A stretch of 64,000 nucleotides of DNA from contig CAWAHE010000016.1 in NCBI GenBank assembly GCA_963781775.1, forward strand, positions 161,546 to 225,545. The letters are read 5' to 3'. The notes beneath the pieces are model-generated. The model made no database searches, was not told the DNA's origin, and was given only the letters and a program-made list of their open reading frames with translations. This stretch comes from CAVSRC01 sp963781775. Its GTDB lineage: Bacteria > Pseudomonadota > Alphaproteobacteria > Rhizobiales > Kaistiaceae. Numbering within the stretch: position 1 is the stretch's first letter; every line of letters starts with the position of its first letter. Positions 1 to 9,592 of this stretch are shown one piece after another. Both the position numbers and the translations under genes were made by a program.

Positions 1-1427
1 AGGCTCATCAGCGGCGCCTGATAGTCGAAGCCGCTCCGCATGGCCATGTTGTCGGTCACATCCATGTCGGGGAAGTTCGCCGCGAACAGCCGCCTTAGGG
101 CGCCATGCACAAGCAGCGTCACCTGCCCGCCGCGCGCTGCCACCAGCGGCGCGTAGCGCACGAACTGGATGGCGTCGCCGTGGCCCTGTTCGGAATAGAG
201 CAGCACCTTCTTGCCGGCGAGGTCTTCGCCCTTCCACAACGGCGCCACCTTGAGCATCTCGGGCCGACTGAATTCAGTGTGCCTCAGCCGCCATTCGTGC
301 TCGGCCCAGCCCTCTTCGAAATCGCCGAGGGCAAGCAGAGCGAAGGAGCGGTAGTGGTGGCCGAGCGGGTTGTGCGGTTCCGCCGCGAGCGCTTGTCCGT
401 AGGCCGCCAGCGCCTGTTCGACGCGCCCGGCTTCGCTCAGCGCCACAGCGCGGGTGCGATGAAAATTGAAGCCGTCGGCACCCAGCCGGCTGGCTGTATC
501 GAGCACCGGCCAGACCTCGTCGAAGCGGCCAAGCTCGCCGAGGATGATGCCGCGGGCCGTGTGCGATTCGTGGGCCTTCGGCGCCACGCGCACCGCCGTG
601 TCGGCGGCGGCCAGCGCCTCGTCGAGACGCTTCAACCGCCACAGCGCGCCCGACCGCGCCACATGCGCGGCGCCGTCGTCGGCATTGCGCGCCAACAGCC
701 GGTCTGCGACCGCCAGCGCGTCGGCGTAGCGGCCGGCGGAATTCAGGATCGCGCCCTGGGCGAGCAAGGCGTCGCGGTTCTCCGGATCGATGGCGAGCGC
801 CGCATCGATCGCCACAAGCGCCTCGGAAACCTGTCCCAGACGCTGGTAGGCGGTCGCGGTGCCGACATGGGCCGCGATATAGTCCGGCCTCAGTGTCACC
901 GCACGGCGGAAATCCTTCTGCGCGTCCAGCGCCTCGCCCTTGTCGAGAAGCGCCATGCCGCGATTGACCAGCGCCTCCGGAAACGCCGGCTGGCCCTTCA
1001 ACGCGCGGTCATAGGCGGCTATGGCGTCGTCGCTTCGTCCGAGGTCCTTGAGGATGTTGCCGCGGTTGAAGTGCGCGGTGACATAGTCGGAACGGTAACT
1101 CAGCGCCCGGTCCTCGGCGGCCAGCGCATCGGCGAGCCGGCCGAGTTCCTGCAGCGCCACGCCGCGATTGGAATGCGCCTCCGGAAAGGAGTGCACCATC
1201 GCCAGCGCCGCGTCGAACTCGCGCAGCGCATCGCGCGGCCGTCCCTGCTTGAGGCGGATGTCGCCGAGGATGTTGCGGCCGACCGGATTCTTCGCCGCAC
1301 CGCCCGATAGCAGCGCCGCCGCGGCCTCGTCGAGCCGCCCGGCCTGGATGTGCTCGACCGCCGCCATCAGCGTGCGCTGGATGGCGTTCTGGCCGCCGCT
1401 TCCCGAGGACCCGAAACCCTTGTTCAT
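1..1427 (-). CDS. TPR-repeat protein with glycosyltransferase-like C-terminus (partial)
   Basis: The gene starts at ATG 1427 (MNKGFGSSGSGG) and runs off the left edge, so about 475 codons are visible. Roughly the first 370 residues are consecutive tetratricopeptide repeats with recurring A..N.G..L...GR..DA.AA.D.AL patterns. After them the protein changes to a segment containing KKVLLYSEQGHGDAIQFVRY, typical of TPR proteins that carry a C-terminal ADP-heptose-type (GT9/GT41-like) glycosyltransferase domain. The acceptor cannot be inferred. It is probably cytoplasmic, since no signal peptide is visible. It is transcribed in the same direction as the glutamate dehydrogenase gene upstream, 57 bp away. 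The C-terminal end lies outside the window. Confidence 0.8.
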   Translation of the reverse strand, partial: MNKGFGSSGSGGQNAIQRTLMAAVEHIQAGRLDEAAAALLSGGAAKNPVGRNILGDIRLKQGRPRDALREFDAALAMVHSFPEAHSNRGVALQELGRLADALAAEDRALSYRSDYVTAHFNRGNILKDLGRSDDAIAAYDRALKGQPAFPEALVNRGMALLDKGEALDAQKDFRRAVTLRPDYIAAHVGTATAYQRLGQVSEALVAIDAALAIDPENRDALLAQGAILNSAGRYADALAVADRLLARNADDGAAHVARSGALWRLKRLDEALAAADTAVRVAPKAHESHTARGIILGELGRFDEVWPVLDTASRLGADGFNFHRTRAVALSEAGRVEQALAAYGQALAAEPHNPLGHHYRSFALLALGDFEEGWAEHEWRLRHTEFSRPEMLKVAPLWKGEDLAGKKVLLYSEQGHGDAIQFVRYAPLVAARGGQVTLLVHGALRRLFAANFPDMDVTDNMAMRSGFDYQAPLMS

Positions 1428-1484
1428 GCGGCCGGCAACCTAGCCGACGGCGCCGCAAACTGCGAGCGTTTCAGCCGCCCGCCG

Positions 1485-4400
1485 TCACGACCGGGAGAGG
1501 TCGGCCAGCAGGCCCGCCGCGACTGCCAGCCGCGAAACGCTGGGCTGGTCGCCCTCGACGATCGCCGTCACCGCGTCGAGCAGCCGGGAGACGCTCGCCT
1601 CGTGCTGCGCGAGCCAGGCCGTCAGCGGTTCGTCGGCCTCGGCGGTGTCGGTCAGCACGTGGACGGTGATCAGCCGGTGCGCAACCGACAGCGTTTCCAG
1701 CGCCCGGTCGAGCGCCAGCCCGTCGTAGTAGTCGGTCACTGGCAAAGCCCGTCCGATCGCCGCCAGCCGGGCGATGCGCAGATGCTCGGCGACGCCGAAA
1801 TGGACGGAAGCGGCGCGCGCCAGCGTGGCGCCGGCCGCCTGCGCCGCCAGCAGGATGTCGGGCCCCACGCCAAGCACCGGCAGCCGCACGATTCGAGCGG
1901 CGAGGTCCGCCGGCGTGCCGTCGGCGACCAGCGCCTCGGTGTGCCGGGCAACCGCCGCCGCGATCCGCTCGGGCAGGAGACCGGCGGACGATCCGGCAAG
2001 TTCCGCGATCGCCGGACGATAGAGGTCGGCGACCGCGCCGATGCCGGCGGCAAACGAGGTATTGCGCAGGAACCACACGGTCGCCGAGATCAGGAGATCC
2101 TGCACCGCCCGATAGAGCGTGAGCTGGGTGTGGCCGGCGATCTTGTTGTCGAGCGCGTCGATGGCGCTGTTGAGATCGCGCAACCCGAAGATCTCGCGCA
2201 CGGCCACGTAGGCGCGCGCCACTGCGCCCGGCGCCGCCCCGGCGCGATCGGCGACGCGCGTGAGATAAGTCGGACCGCCGCGATTGATCATCGCATTGGC
2301 GAGCATCGTGCAGATGATCTCGCGCCGCAGGCGGTGCGCGGCGATCTCGTCGCCGTAGTCGGCGACCATGCGTGTCGGGAAATAGCGCGTCAGTTCGCTG
2401 TCGAGCGCCCTGTCGTCGGTGATGTCGGTTTCCAGCAGATCGTCGACCAGCACGATCTTGGCATAGGCGAGCAACACGCCGATCTCGGCGCGCGTCAGCG
2501 GCTTGCCGGTGCCCTGGCGCTCGGCCATGTCGGCATCGTCGGGCAGCGTCTCGACGGCGCGATCGAGCAGTCCACGCGCCTCCAGCCCCTGCATCATGCG
2601 CAACTGGAATCCGAAATCCTCGAAGCCGCGCCGCTCGGCCAGCGAGATCGCCAGCGTCTGCTGGTAATTGTTGCGCAATACCAGCGCCGCCACGTCGCCG
2701 GTCATCGATTTGAGCAGCCGGTCGCGCCGGCGCATGTCGATGCGGCCTTCGCCAAGCGCTTTGCGGAAGGCGATCTTGATATTGACCTCGACGTCGGAGG
2801 TGTTGACCCCGGCCGAGTTGTCGATGGCGTCCGAGTTGCAGCGGCCGCCGGCCAGGCCATAGGCGATGCGCGCCCGTTGCGTCATGGCGAGGTTGGCGCC
2901 CTCGCCGACCACGCGCGCGCCGATCGCATCCGCCGTGATGCGGATCGCATCGTTGCCGCGGTCGCCGACATCGTCGTCGCTTTCGCCGATCGCCTTGACG
3001 TAGGTGCCGATGCCGCCGAACCACAACAGGTCGACCTTGGCCTTGAGGATGGCGACGATCACTTCGGCCGGCGTTGCGCGCTCGCGCGTCAGGCCAAGCG
3101 CGGTCTTGATCTCGCGGCTGAGCCGGATCGATTTCTCGCGCCGCGAGAAAACCCCGCCGCCGGTCGAGATCTTTGCCTTGTCGTAGTCCTGCCAGCTCGA
3201 TCGCGGCAGCTCGAACAAACGCTTGCGTTCGGCAAGGCCGACGGCCGGATCGGGGTCGGGATCGATGAAGATGTCGCGATGGTCGAAGGCAGCGACCAGC
3301 TTCGTTGCCGGCGACAGCAGCATGCCGTTGCCGAAAACGTCGCCCGACATGTCGCCGACGCCGACGACCGTGAACGGCGTCGTCTGGATATCGACGTCGA
3401 GTTCGCGGAAATGGCGCTTGACCGCTTCCCACGCACCGCGCGCCGTGATCCCCATCTTCTTGTGGTCGTAGCCGGCCGAGCCGCCGCTGGCGAAGGCGTC
3501 GCCGAGCCAGAAATGCTTCGAGACCGCGATCGAATTGGCGATATCGGAGAAGGTTGCCGTGCCCTTGTCGGCGGCGACCACGAAATACGGATCGTCGTCG
3601 TCATGGCGCACGACATGCGACGGCGGCACCACGGTCTCGCCATCGAGATTGTCGGTGATGGCAAGCAGGCTGGCGATGAAGATGCGGTAGGCGGCCTCAC
3701 CTTCTGCCAGCATCGCGTCGCGACCGGCACCGGCGGGAATCTGCTTGGCGACGAAGCCGCCCTTGGCGCCGACCGGCACGATGACGGCGTTCTTCACCTG
3801 CTGCGCCTTGACCAGGCCGAGGATCTCGGTGCGGAAGTCCTGCGGCCGGTCGGACCAGCGGATGCCGCCGCGCGCCACCTTGCCGAAGCGCAGGTGGACC
3901 CCGTCGATGCGCGGCGAATGCACGAAAATCTCGCGGAACGGCCGCGGTTCCGGCAGCCCTTCCACCGCGCGCGAGTCGAGCTTGAAGCTGATCTCGGCGG
4001 CCGGCTGCCCGTGGGTATCGGCCTGAAAGAAGTTCGTGCGCAGCATCGCGTTCATGAGATTGGCGAAGCGGCTGATGATGCGGTCCTCGTCGAGACTGTC
4101 GACGCTCTCGAGCCCGGCCACGATCGTCGCACGCGCTTCCTCGGCGCGTTTCTCGTCGGTCAATTCGGGATCGAAACGGGCGCGGAACAGCGCCACCAGT
4201 TCGGCCGCCAGCTTCGGGTGGCGATTGAGGGTCGTCGCCATGTAGTGCTGCGAAAAGGGAATGCCGGCGAGCCGCAGGTAGCGCGACGCGCTTCTCAACA
4301 GCGCCGCGTCCCGCCACTCGAGACCGGCGCTGAGCACGAGGCCGTTGTAGTAGTCGCTCTCCGCCCGCCCGTACCAGACCGCCGCCAGGCATGCGGTGAG

Positions 4401-6320
4401 TTTCTCCGACAGAGTTTCCAGATCGACCGCGGCGCCCACCGCGCTTTCCAGCGCCATCTCGTGGAGGTGCATCGGCGGCCCGCCGCCGGGCATGATCTCG
4501 TAACTCTGCTCGTCGATGACCCGGAAACCCATCGCCTCCAGCATCGGCACGCGTTCCGACAGCGCGATCGGGGTTGCCCGATGGATCAGCCGAAGGCCGA
4601 CGGCGGCGGCGTGGTCTCTCTGGGCGGAGTGGAAGGCGACGTCGAGCGAGCGCGCCTCCGACAGGCGTTCGAAAACATCGATATCGGCGACCGCGGCAGC
4701 CGGCGCGAAGTTGTCGCGATAAGCGGCGGGGAAGGCCTCGTGATAGCAGTGCAGCAGCGCCATCGCCCGCTTCTCGTCCTTGCCGGAAAGCAGCAGGTGG
4801 CGGAGATCGTCGCTCCATGTCCGCGTCAGCGCCGCGATGCCGGCTTCGAGGTCCGCTTGCGCGCGCACCGGCGTCTTGCCGACATCGCGCCCGATGATGA
4901 AGTGGACGCGGGCCAGCGGCATCGATTCGGGAAACGCCGGATAGTATGCCGACAGCCGTCCCTCGAACGTGTAGGCGAGGTAGGCCCCGACGCGCTGTCG
5001 CACGGCGCTGTCGTAGCGGTCGCGGGGCACGAAAACGAGCACCGAGACGTAGCGGTCGAACTTGTCCGGCCTGACCAGCGCGCGCACGCGCGGACGCTCC
5101 TCGAGCGCCAGGATTTCCAGCGCGAAGGTCAGCAGCAGATCGTCATCGATCTGGAACAGTTCGTCGCGCGGATAGGACTCCAGCACATTGACCAGCGCCT
5201 TGCCGGAGTGTCCGCCGGGATCGTGGCCGGCGCGCACCAGCGCGCGTTCGATCTTCCGCCGCAAGAGCGGGATCGTCAGCGTCAACTCCGTGTAGGCGGT
5301 CGAGGTGAACAGGCCGACGATGCGCAACTCGCCGCGCAACTGTCCGCCCGGCCCGAACATCTTCACGCCGACATAGTCCATGTAGACGCGGCGGTGGACG
5401 CGCGACTTGACGTTCGCCTTGGTGATGATCAGCGCTTCCGGACGCATCAGGAATTCGCGGAGCGCCGGCGTTGTGGTGACCGCCTCGTTGCCGCGCTTGA
5501 GCACGCGCACCTTGGGATCGCTCAAGATTCCGAGACCGGGGATGTCGGCGCGTTTCAGTTCGCCGCGCTTCGCGCCGCCGACGAAGTCGTACTCACGAAT
5601 GCCGAGAAAGGTGAAGTTGTTGTCGAGCAGCCACTCGAGGAAGTCGATCGCCTCGCTGGTCTCCGCCGCGGGCAGCAACGTCTTCGCCGCCTTGTACTCG
5701 GCGACCGCCCGCTCCACCCGCGCCCGCATCGGCAGCCAGCCGTCCACGGCGCGCCGCACTTCGGCGAGCGCCGCGTCGAGGCGCGCGGCAAGGTCCGCGC
5801 GCGCCTCTTCGCCCACCAACCGGTTGACGTGGACGGTGATCAGGCTTTCGCGGATCGCCTTGCTGTCGGCCTTCGCCGGATCGAGACCCGCGTAACGCGC
5901 CAGCCCGCCGTCCGCGTTCCGCGTCACGGTCAGCACAGGATGGGCGACCAAGAGGATATCGGCGCCGAAATCCTGCATCTCGGACATCACCGAATCGACC
6001 AGGAACGGCATGTTGTCGTTGAGGATCTCGATCAGCGTGATCGCCTCGTGGCGCTTGGCGCGCCCGCCGAAATCGGGGTTGCTGATGCGAATCACATGGC
6101 GGCCGGGCTTGCGGCGCGCCAGCAGTTCGGCGGCTGAGCGGGCGAAGCCCGCGATCTCTGTCGGTGCGTAGGGTTCGAGATCCTCGACGCTCGCCCGGCC
6201 GAAGAGATCCGCCATGAATCCGGCGGCGAACTTGTCGTTCCTGGAGGCGCCGAATTTCCGGCGCGCGGCGGTAAGGAGGCGGTTGCGCCGCGCCGTGCTG
6301 GCCGCTTCGATGGTCTTCAT
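1485..6320 (-). CDS. gdh: NAD-specific glutamate dehydrogenase, large 180-kDa type
   Basis: This 1611-residue protein has the size and layout of the bacterial NAD-glutamate dehydrogenase family, which converts L-glutamate and NAD+ to 2-oxoglutarate, ammonium and NADH. The long N-terminal half is regulatory. The catalytic core follows, with GGIRWSDRPQDFRTEILGLV and the PVGAKGGFV lysine motif near residue 850, then an NAD-binding segment (WFGGIGTYVK, VGEGANLAMTQ). ATG 6320 (MKTIEAAS) is chosen because it fits the family N-terminus; a GTG at 6371 would add 17 residues. Neither start has a strong ribosome-binding site. The reading frame is intact over 4.8 kb. The long open frame on the opposite strand is a by-product of GC-rich codon use. 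Confidence 0.95.
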   Translation of the reverse strand: MKTIEAASTARRNRLLTAARRKFGASRNDKFAAGFMADLFGRASVEDLEPYAPTEIAGFARSAAELLARRKPGRHVIRISNPDFGGRAKRHEAITLIEILNDNMPFLVDSVMSEMQDFGADILLVAHPVLTVTRNADGGLARYAGLDPAKADSKAIRESLITVHVNRLVGEEARADLAARLDAALAEVRRAVDGWLPMRARVERAVAEYKAAKTLLPAAETSEAIDFLEWLLDNNFTFLGIREYDFVGGAKRGELKRADIPGLGILSDPKVRVLKRGNEAVTTTPALREFLMRPEALIITKANVKSRVHRRVYMDYVGVKMFGPGGQLRGELRIVGLFTSTAYTELTLTIPLLRRKIERALVRAGHDPGGHSGKALVNVLESYPRDELFQIDDDLLLTFALEILALEERPRVRALVRPDKFDRYVSVLVFVPRDRYDSAVRQRVGAYLAYTFEGRLSAYYPAFPESMPLARVHFIIGRDVGKTPVRAQADLEAGIAALTRTWSDDLRHLLLSGKDEKRAMALLHCYHEAFPAAYRDNFAPAAAVADIDVFERLSEARSLDVAFHSAQRDHAAAVGLRLIHRATPIALSERVPMLEAMGFRVIDEQSYEIMPGGGPPMHLHEMALESAVGAAVDLETLSEKLTACLAAVWYGRAESDYYNGLVLSAGLEWRDAALLRSASRYLRLAGIPFSQHYMATTLNRHPKLAAELVALFRARFDPELTDEKRAEEARATIVAGLESVDSLDEDRIISRFANLMNAMLRTNFFQADTHGQPAAEISFKLDSRAVEGLPEPRPFREIFVHSPRIDGVHLRFGKVARGGIRWSDRPQDFRTEILGLVKAQQVKNAVIVPVGAKGGFVAKQIPAGAGRDAMLAEGEAAYRIFIASLLAITDNLDGETVVPPSHVVRHDDDDPYFVVAADKGTATFSDIANSIAVSKHFWLGDAFASGGSAGYDHKKMGITARGAWEAVKRHFRELDVDIQTTPFTVVGVGDMSGDVFGNGMLLSPATKLVAAFDHRDIFIDPDPDPAVGLAERKRLFELPRSSWQDYDKAKISTGGGVFSRREKSIRLSREIKTALGLTRERATPAEVIVAILKAKVDLLWFGGIGTYVKAIGESDDDVGDRGNDAIRITADAIGARVVGEGANLAMTQRARIAYGLAGGRCNSDAIDNSAGVNTSDVEVNIKIAFRKALGEGRIDMRRRDRLLKSMTGDVAALVLRNNYQQTLAISLAERRGFEDFGFQLRMMQGLEARGLLDRAVETLPDDADMAERQGTGKPLTRAEIGVLLAYAKIVLVDDLLETDITDDRALDSELTRYFPTRMVADYGDEIAAHRLRREIICTMLANAMINRGGPTYLTRVADRAGAAPGAVARAYVAVREIFGLRDLNSAIDALDNKIAGHTQLTLYRAVQDLLISATVWFLRNTSFAAGIGAVADLYRPAIAELAGSSAGLLPERIAAAVARHTEALVADGTPADLAARIVRLPVLGVGPDILLAAQAAGATLARAASVHFGVAEHLRIARLAAIGRALPVTDYYDGLALDRALETLSVAHRLITVHVLTDTAEADEPLTAWLAQHEASVSRLLDAVTAIVEGDQPSVSRLAVAAGLLADLSRS

Positions 6321-6415
6321 CGACGCGGAGTCTGGACCGGGACCGGTGACAACACAATGTCGCCCGGCCACCCGGCACCGGCCGGGTTATGCTGCTCCGC
6401 AATATCTCGGGTGCG

Positions 6416-6592
6416 TCAGACCGGCAGCGATTGCGCCGCGTGACCGAGGGTCGCGAATGCTGTCAGCATCACTGCCAACGTGATGCCGACGATCGCCGGA
6501 ATCCAGATCGCGACCGAAAGAACGGGTCTTGCCTTGGGCAGAGGCTGCTCGGATTCAGGAACGTCGGACAGAGGCGGGCGCGTGCTGGTCAT
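6416..6592 (-). CDS. small single-pass membrane protein, unknown function
   Basis: This is a 58-residue protein with a polar, proline-rich N-terminus (MTSTRPPLSDVPESEQPLPK) followed by one hydrophobic helix (VLSVAIWIPAIVGITLAVML). ATG 6592 is supported by a GGGAG ribosome-binding site six bases upstream; a TTG two codons earlier is an alternative. It lies alone between the glutamate dehydrogenase gene and the cupin gene on the same strand. I recognise no family. The ribosome-binding site and the clean membrane helix are the only support for it being a real gene. Confidence 0.5.
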   Translation of the reverse strand: MTSTRPPLSDVPESEQPLPKARPVLSVAIWIPAIVGITLAVMLTAFATLGHAAQSLPV

Positions 6593-6658
6593 CTTCAACT
6601 CCCGGCGGGACCGTGCCGAAGAGGTAGGTGCAACATCCGCCGGCGCAAGACGGCGCGT

Positions 6659-7096
6659 CTATTTCGGCACGGCCGTCGCGTTGGGGATGCCGTCGGCGCC
6701 CATGTAGACGGCGAGGATGCGCACCGGCACGTCGCCCTTGTTGGCGCCGTTGTGCGGCCAGTTCATCGCCTCCATGAGCGTGTCGCCGACATTATAGGTG
6801 CGCGTTCCCTTGTCGCCGTAGTCGACGGTGAGCGCGCCGTCGAGCATGTAGCCGAACAGCGGCACGGCATGCTCGTGCCAGCCGGTCTCGCCGCCGGGCG
6901 GAATGGTGACGATGACCGCGGTCACCTTGGCGGTCCCCGCCGGATAGACAATCGGCTGGCCGATGATCGTCTGGCTGGTCTCGAGGAGCGGCGTGACGAG
7001 AGTCTTGTAGGAGATCGCCTCCTCGGCCAGGGCCGGAACGGCGAACAGGCCGGTGAGAAGCGCGGCGGCAAGAATGGCGGCTCTGCGGTGAAGCAT
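6659..7096 (-). CDS. exported cupin-domain protein
   Basis: The 145-residue protein begins with a signal peptide (MLHRRAAILAAALLTGLFAV, then PALA, with likely cleavage after ALA). A single cupin barrel follows. The first cupin motif is visible as PPGGETGWHEHAVPLFGYML, with two histidines and a glutamate-like metal site, and the second as YNVGDTLMEAMNWPHNG. It is therefore a small periplasmic metal-binding cupin; the substrate is unknown. ATG 7096 has AGGA about eight bases upstream. Longer in-frame extensions upstream would bury the signal peptide and are not used. It is transcribed divergently from imuA across a 174-bp gap. Confidence 0.8.
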   Translation of the reverse strand: MLHRRAAILAAALLTGLFAVPALAEEAISYKTLVTPLLETSQTIIGQPIVYPAGTAKVTAVIVTIPPGGETGWHEHAVPLFGYMLDGALTVDYGDKGTRTYNVGDTLMEAMNWPHNGANKGDVPVRILAVYMGADGIPNATAVPK

Positions 7097-7230
7097 AAGG
7101 TCCGTCCTGATTGGGTTTCCGAGAAAGCGCAGCGATAGCACGGACAAGTCCGTGTCTTCGTTAAGATTTCCAATCCTGATCACATTTCGCGCGCCCGCTT
7201 GACTCTCGCTTTGTTCTCCGGAATCAATAG

Positions 7231-7245
7231 GAACAAAGCAGGAAC
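7231..7245. promoter_or_regulatory. SOS box (LexA operator) for imuA
   Basis: GAAC-AAAGCAG-GAAC matches the alphaproteobacterial LexA consensus (GAAC-N7-GAAC, equivalent to GTTC-N7-GTTC) exactly in both half-sites. It ends 25 bp before the chosen imuA start codon. imuA-imuB-dnaE2 cassettes are classic LexA targets, so the position agrees with the gene content. Confidence 0.8.
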
Positions 7246-7270
7246 AAATTCCTTGTCGGAAACTGAGGCC

Positions 7271-8209
7271 ATGCGCGCAAGCGTTTCCATGGTGGGAGAG
7301 AGCTTTGCCCGGTTACGCCGTCGGATCGCCGAGATCGAGGGCCGGCCGGCTGCCGGCGATCTCCCCCCTGAGGAGCAGCAATCTCCTCCCTCCCCCCTTG
7401 CGGGGGAGGGATGGGGAGGGGGGTATGGTGCCGGAGGCGTTCTGCCGACACGCACCACGCTTGCCCCGCGCCGGGCCGGCGACACCCTGCCCTTCGCCCT
7501 GCCCTCTCTCGACCGCATGCTCGCCGGCGGCTTACGGCGCGCCGCCCTGCACGAGGTCTACGGCGACACCGCGCGCGAAGCGGCCGCCGCCACCGGCTTC
7601 GCCATGGCCATTCTCGCGCGCCTTGCCCGTGTCGACGACCGCCCGGTGCTGTGGATCGTGGAAGCCTCTTCCGCCCGCGAGGCCGGCCTGCCCTATGGCG
7701 TCGGGCTCGACCGTTTCGGATGCGATTCGACGCGGCTGATTGTCGTGCGCGTGCGCAAGCCCGCCGACGCGCTCTGGGTCTTCGAGGAAGGGCTCGCCTG
7801 TCGCGGGCTTGCCGCCGTGCTGACCGAGATCCGCGGCACGCCCCGCGTCCTCGATCTCACCGCCAGCCGGCGTCTGGCGCTGCGCGCCGAGGCCGGCGGC
7901 GTGATGGGCCTGTTCCTGCGCCAGACCGGCGAAGCCGACACGAGCGCGGCGCTGACCCGCTGGCGCGTGGCGCCGCTGCCCGCCATCGCCACCGACGATT
8001 ACCCCGCCGGCATCGGCCGGCCGGCCTGGCGGCTGACGCTGGAACGCAACCGCCGCGGCCGCACCGGCACCATCGACGTGGAGTGGGATCATGAACGACG
8101 CGCCTTCGTCCCCGCCGAGGCCGTTCGCCCGGCGCATGCTCGCCCTGTCGCTCCCCTACCTGCCGACCGACCGGATCCTGCGCCAGCTGAACGGGCGCTC
8201 GTGGCTTAG
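7271..8209 (+). CDS. imuA: ImuA, SOS mutagenesis cassette protein
   Basis: ImuA is a RecA/SulA-like accessory protein that acts with ImuB and DnaE2 in error-prone translesion synthesis. The 312-residue product has the family features: an N-terminal FARLRRRIAEIEG helix, TLPFALPSLDRMLAGGL, ALHEVYGD, and a C-terminal WRLTLERNRRGRTG segment. ATG 7271 is used because the SOS box at 7231-7245 must lie upstream; GAGG sits just before it. About residues 37-53 (SPPSPLAGEGWGGGYG) are encoded by a palindromic repeat inserted in frame, in the linker before the core. The 3' end overlaps imuB by 119 bp. The frame is open, so the protein may still be made. Confidence 0.85.
   Translation: MRASVSMVGESFARLRRRIAEIEGRPAAGDLPPEEQQSPPSPLAGEGWGGGYGAGGVLPTRTTLAPRRAGDTLPFALPSLDRMLAGGLRRAALHEVYGDTAREAAAATGFAMAILARLARVDDRPVLWIVEASSAREAGLPYGVGLDRFGCDSTRLIVVRVRKPADALWVFEEGLACRGLAAVLTEIRGTPRVLDLTASRRLALRAEAGGVMGLFLRQTGEADTSAALTRWRVAPLPAIATDDYPAGIGRPAWRLTLERNRRGRTGTIDVEWDHERRAFVPAEAVRPAHARPVAPLPADRPDPAPAERALVA
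7383..7427. repeat. GC-rich palindromic repeat inside imuA
   Basis: CCCTCCCCC (7388-7396) pairs perfectly with GGGGGAGGG (7402-7410) around a five-base loop, followed by a G-rich tail. It is the same type of element as those at 8261, 9508, 9951 and 13436. Its length keeps the imuA frame and it encodes SPPSPLAGEGWGGGYG. Confidence 0.75.
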
Positions 8210-8260
8210 CGGTTCCCACGCCCAGCGTGAGGCGGAAAACACCTTGCGCAGTTTGAGCGT

Positions 8261-8373
8261 CCCCTCTCCCCGGCGGGGAGAGGGACAGGGTGAGGGGGTG
8301 CTGGGCCATGCGGTCAGGTCGAATCCCCCTCACCCGGCGCTACGCGCCGACCTCTCCCCAGCGGGGAGAGGTG
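8261..8373. repeat. double palindromic repeat inside imuB 5' region
   Basis: Two units face each other. The first is CCCTCTCCCC-ggc-GGGGAGAGGG with the tail ACAGGGTGAGGGGG. The second is CCCCCTCACCC, a GGCGC-ta-GCGCC hairpin, then ACCTCTCCCC-ag-GGGGAGAGGT. It is translated in frame (VPSPRRGEGQGEG ... LSPAGRGDD). Elements of this look are common between genes in Hyphomicrobiales genomes. Confidence 0.75.
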
Positions 8374-9507
8374 ATGACCCTATGTCTTCTCCCGCTCCCC
8401 TCGCCGTCGTGGCGAAGATCAAGAGCGCGCTGCGCATCGTCGCCCTCGACGAGAGCGCCGAGCGTCTCGGCCTGACGCGCGGACAGGCGCTCGCCGACGC
8501 CCGTGCCATGATCCCGGCGCTTGGCGTCGCCGATGACGATCCCGATGCCGATATCGCGCTGCTTGAGCTGATCGCCGATTGGGCCGAGCGCTACACGCCG
8601 CTGGTCGCGCTCATCTCTCAGCATGGCCTGATGCTCGACATCACCGGTTGCGCGCATCTTTTCGGAGGCGAATCGGCGCTCGTCGCCGATCTCGTCGCCC
8701 GCCTTCACGGTCAAGGCTTCCACGCCCGTGCCGCCATCGCCGACACGCCGGGCGCGGCGTCTGCTGCGGCCCGTTTCGGAACCGATTCGACCATCGTGGT
8801 GCCGCCCGGCGGCAGCGGGGCGATGCTGGCGCCACTGCCGCTGGCCGCGCTTCGTCTCGACCATGACACCGTCGCCGCGCTCGATCGCGTCGGCCTCAAG
8901 CGCATCGGCCAGATCGTCGGTTCGCCGCGCGCCCCGCTCGCCGCCCGCTTCGGCAGATCGCTGATCGCGCAGCTCGATCGCGCGCTCGGCATCGACGAGG
9001 AAGCGATCGACCCGCGCCGTCCGGCGCCCGCCATGCTCGCCGAGCGGCGCTTCGCCGAGCCGATCGGGTTGATGGAGGACATCGCCGCCGTCCTCTCATC
9101 GCTGGCCGCGACCCTTGGCCGGACGCTGGAGACCCGTGGGCTCGGCGCCCGCCTGCTCGAACTGTCGCTGTTCCGTGTCGATGGCGCCGTTGCCCGCCTG
9201 GCCGTCGGTGCCGGCCGGCCGATGCGCGATGCGAAGCGCGTGCTCGCCCTCTTCCGCGAGAAGTTCGCAAGCCTCGGCGACGAACTCGATGCCGGCTTCG
9301 GCTTCGACATGGCGCGCCTCGCCGTGCTCGACGCCGCGCCCATGGACGCCGCCCAGATCGACCTCACCGGCGATGCCGCCGCCGAAGCCGATCTCGACGG
9401 TCTGGTCGATCGCATCGGCGCGCGTCTCGGCGGCGCCGCGGTCAGCCGCATCGTGGCGCGGGACAGCCACATCCCCGAGCGGGCAGAGGCGCTGGACGAG
9501 TGTTCTT

Positions 9508-9592
9508 CCTCCCCCTTGAGGGGGAGGTCGGATTTCTCCGATTTGCGAATAGCAAATCGGCTTTGGAAATCCGGGAGGGGGGTCAGGGCACG
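9508..9592. repeat. palindromic repeat at the imuB frameshift
   Basis: The element opens with CCTCCCCC-ttga-GGGGGAGG, continues with CGATTTGC-(5-base loop)-GCAAATCG, then CTTTGGAAATCCGGGAGGGG and a GGGGTCAGGGCA-like end. The second half is nearly the same as 13270-13322 inside dnaE2, so both belong to one family. The imuB reading frame changes across it. Confidence 0.75.

Noticed and set aside
105..1310. A 401-codon plus-strand open frame opposite the TPR gene
   Set aside because: The minus strand encodes regular TPR repeats in this stretch; the plus-strand product shows no motif.
1350..6137. A 1595-codon open frame on the plus strand across the glutamate dehydrogenase gene
   Set aside because: It is exactly antisense to a fully conserved protein, has arginine/glutamine-rich low-complexity composition and no family motifs. 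It is a GC-content artefact.
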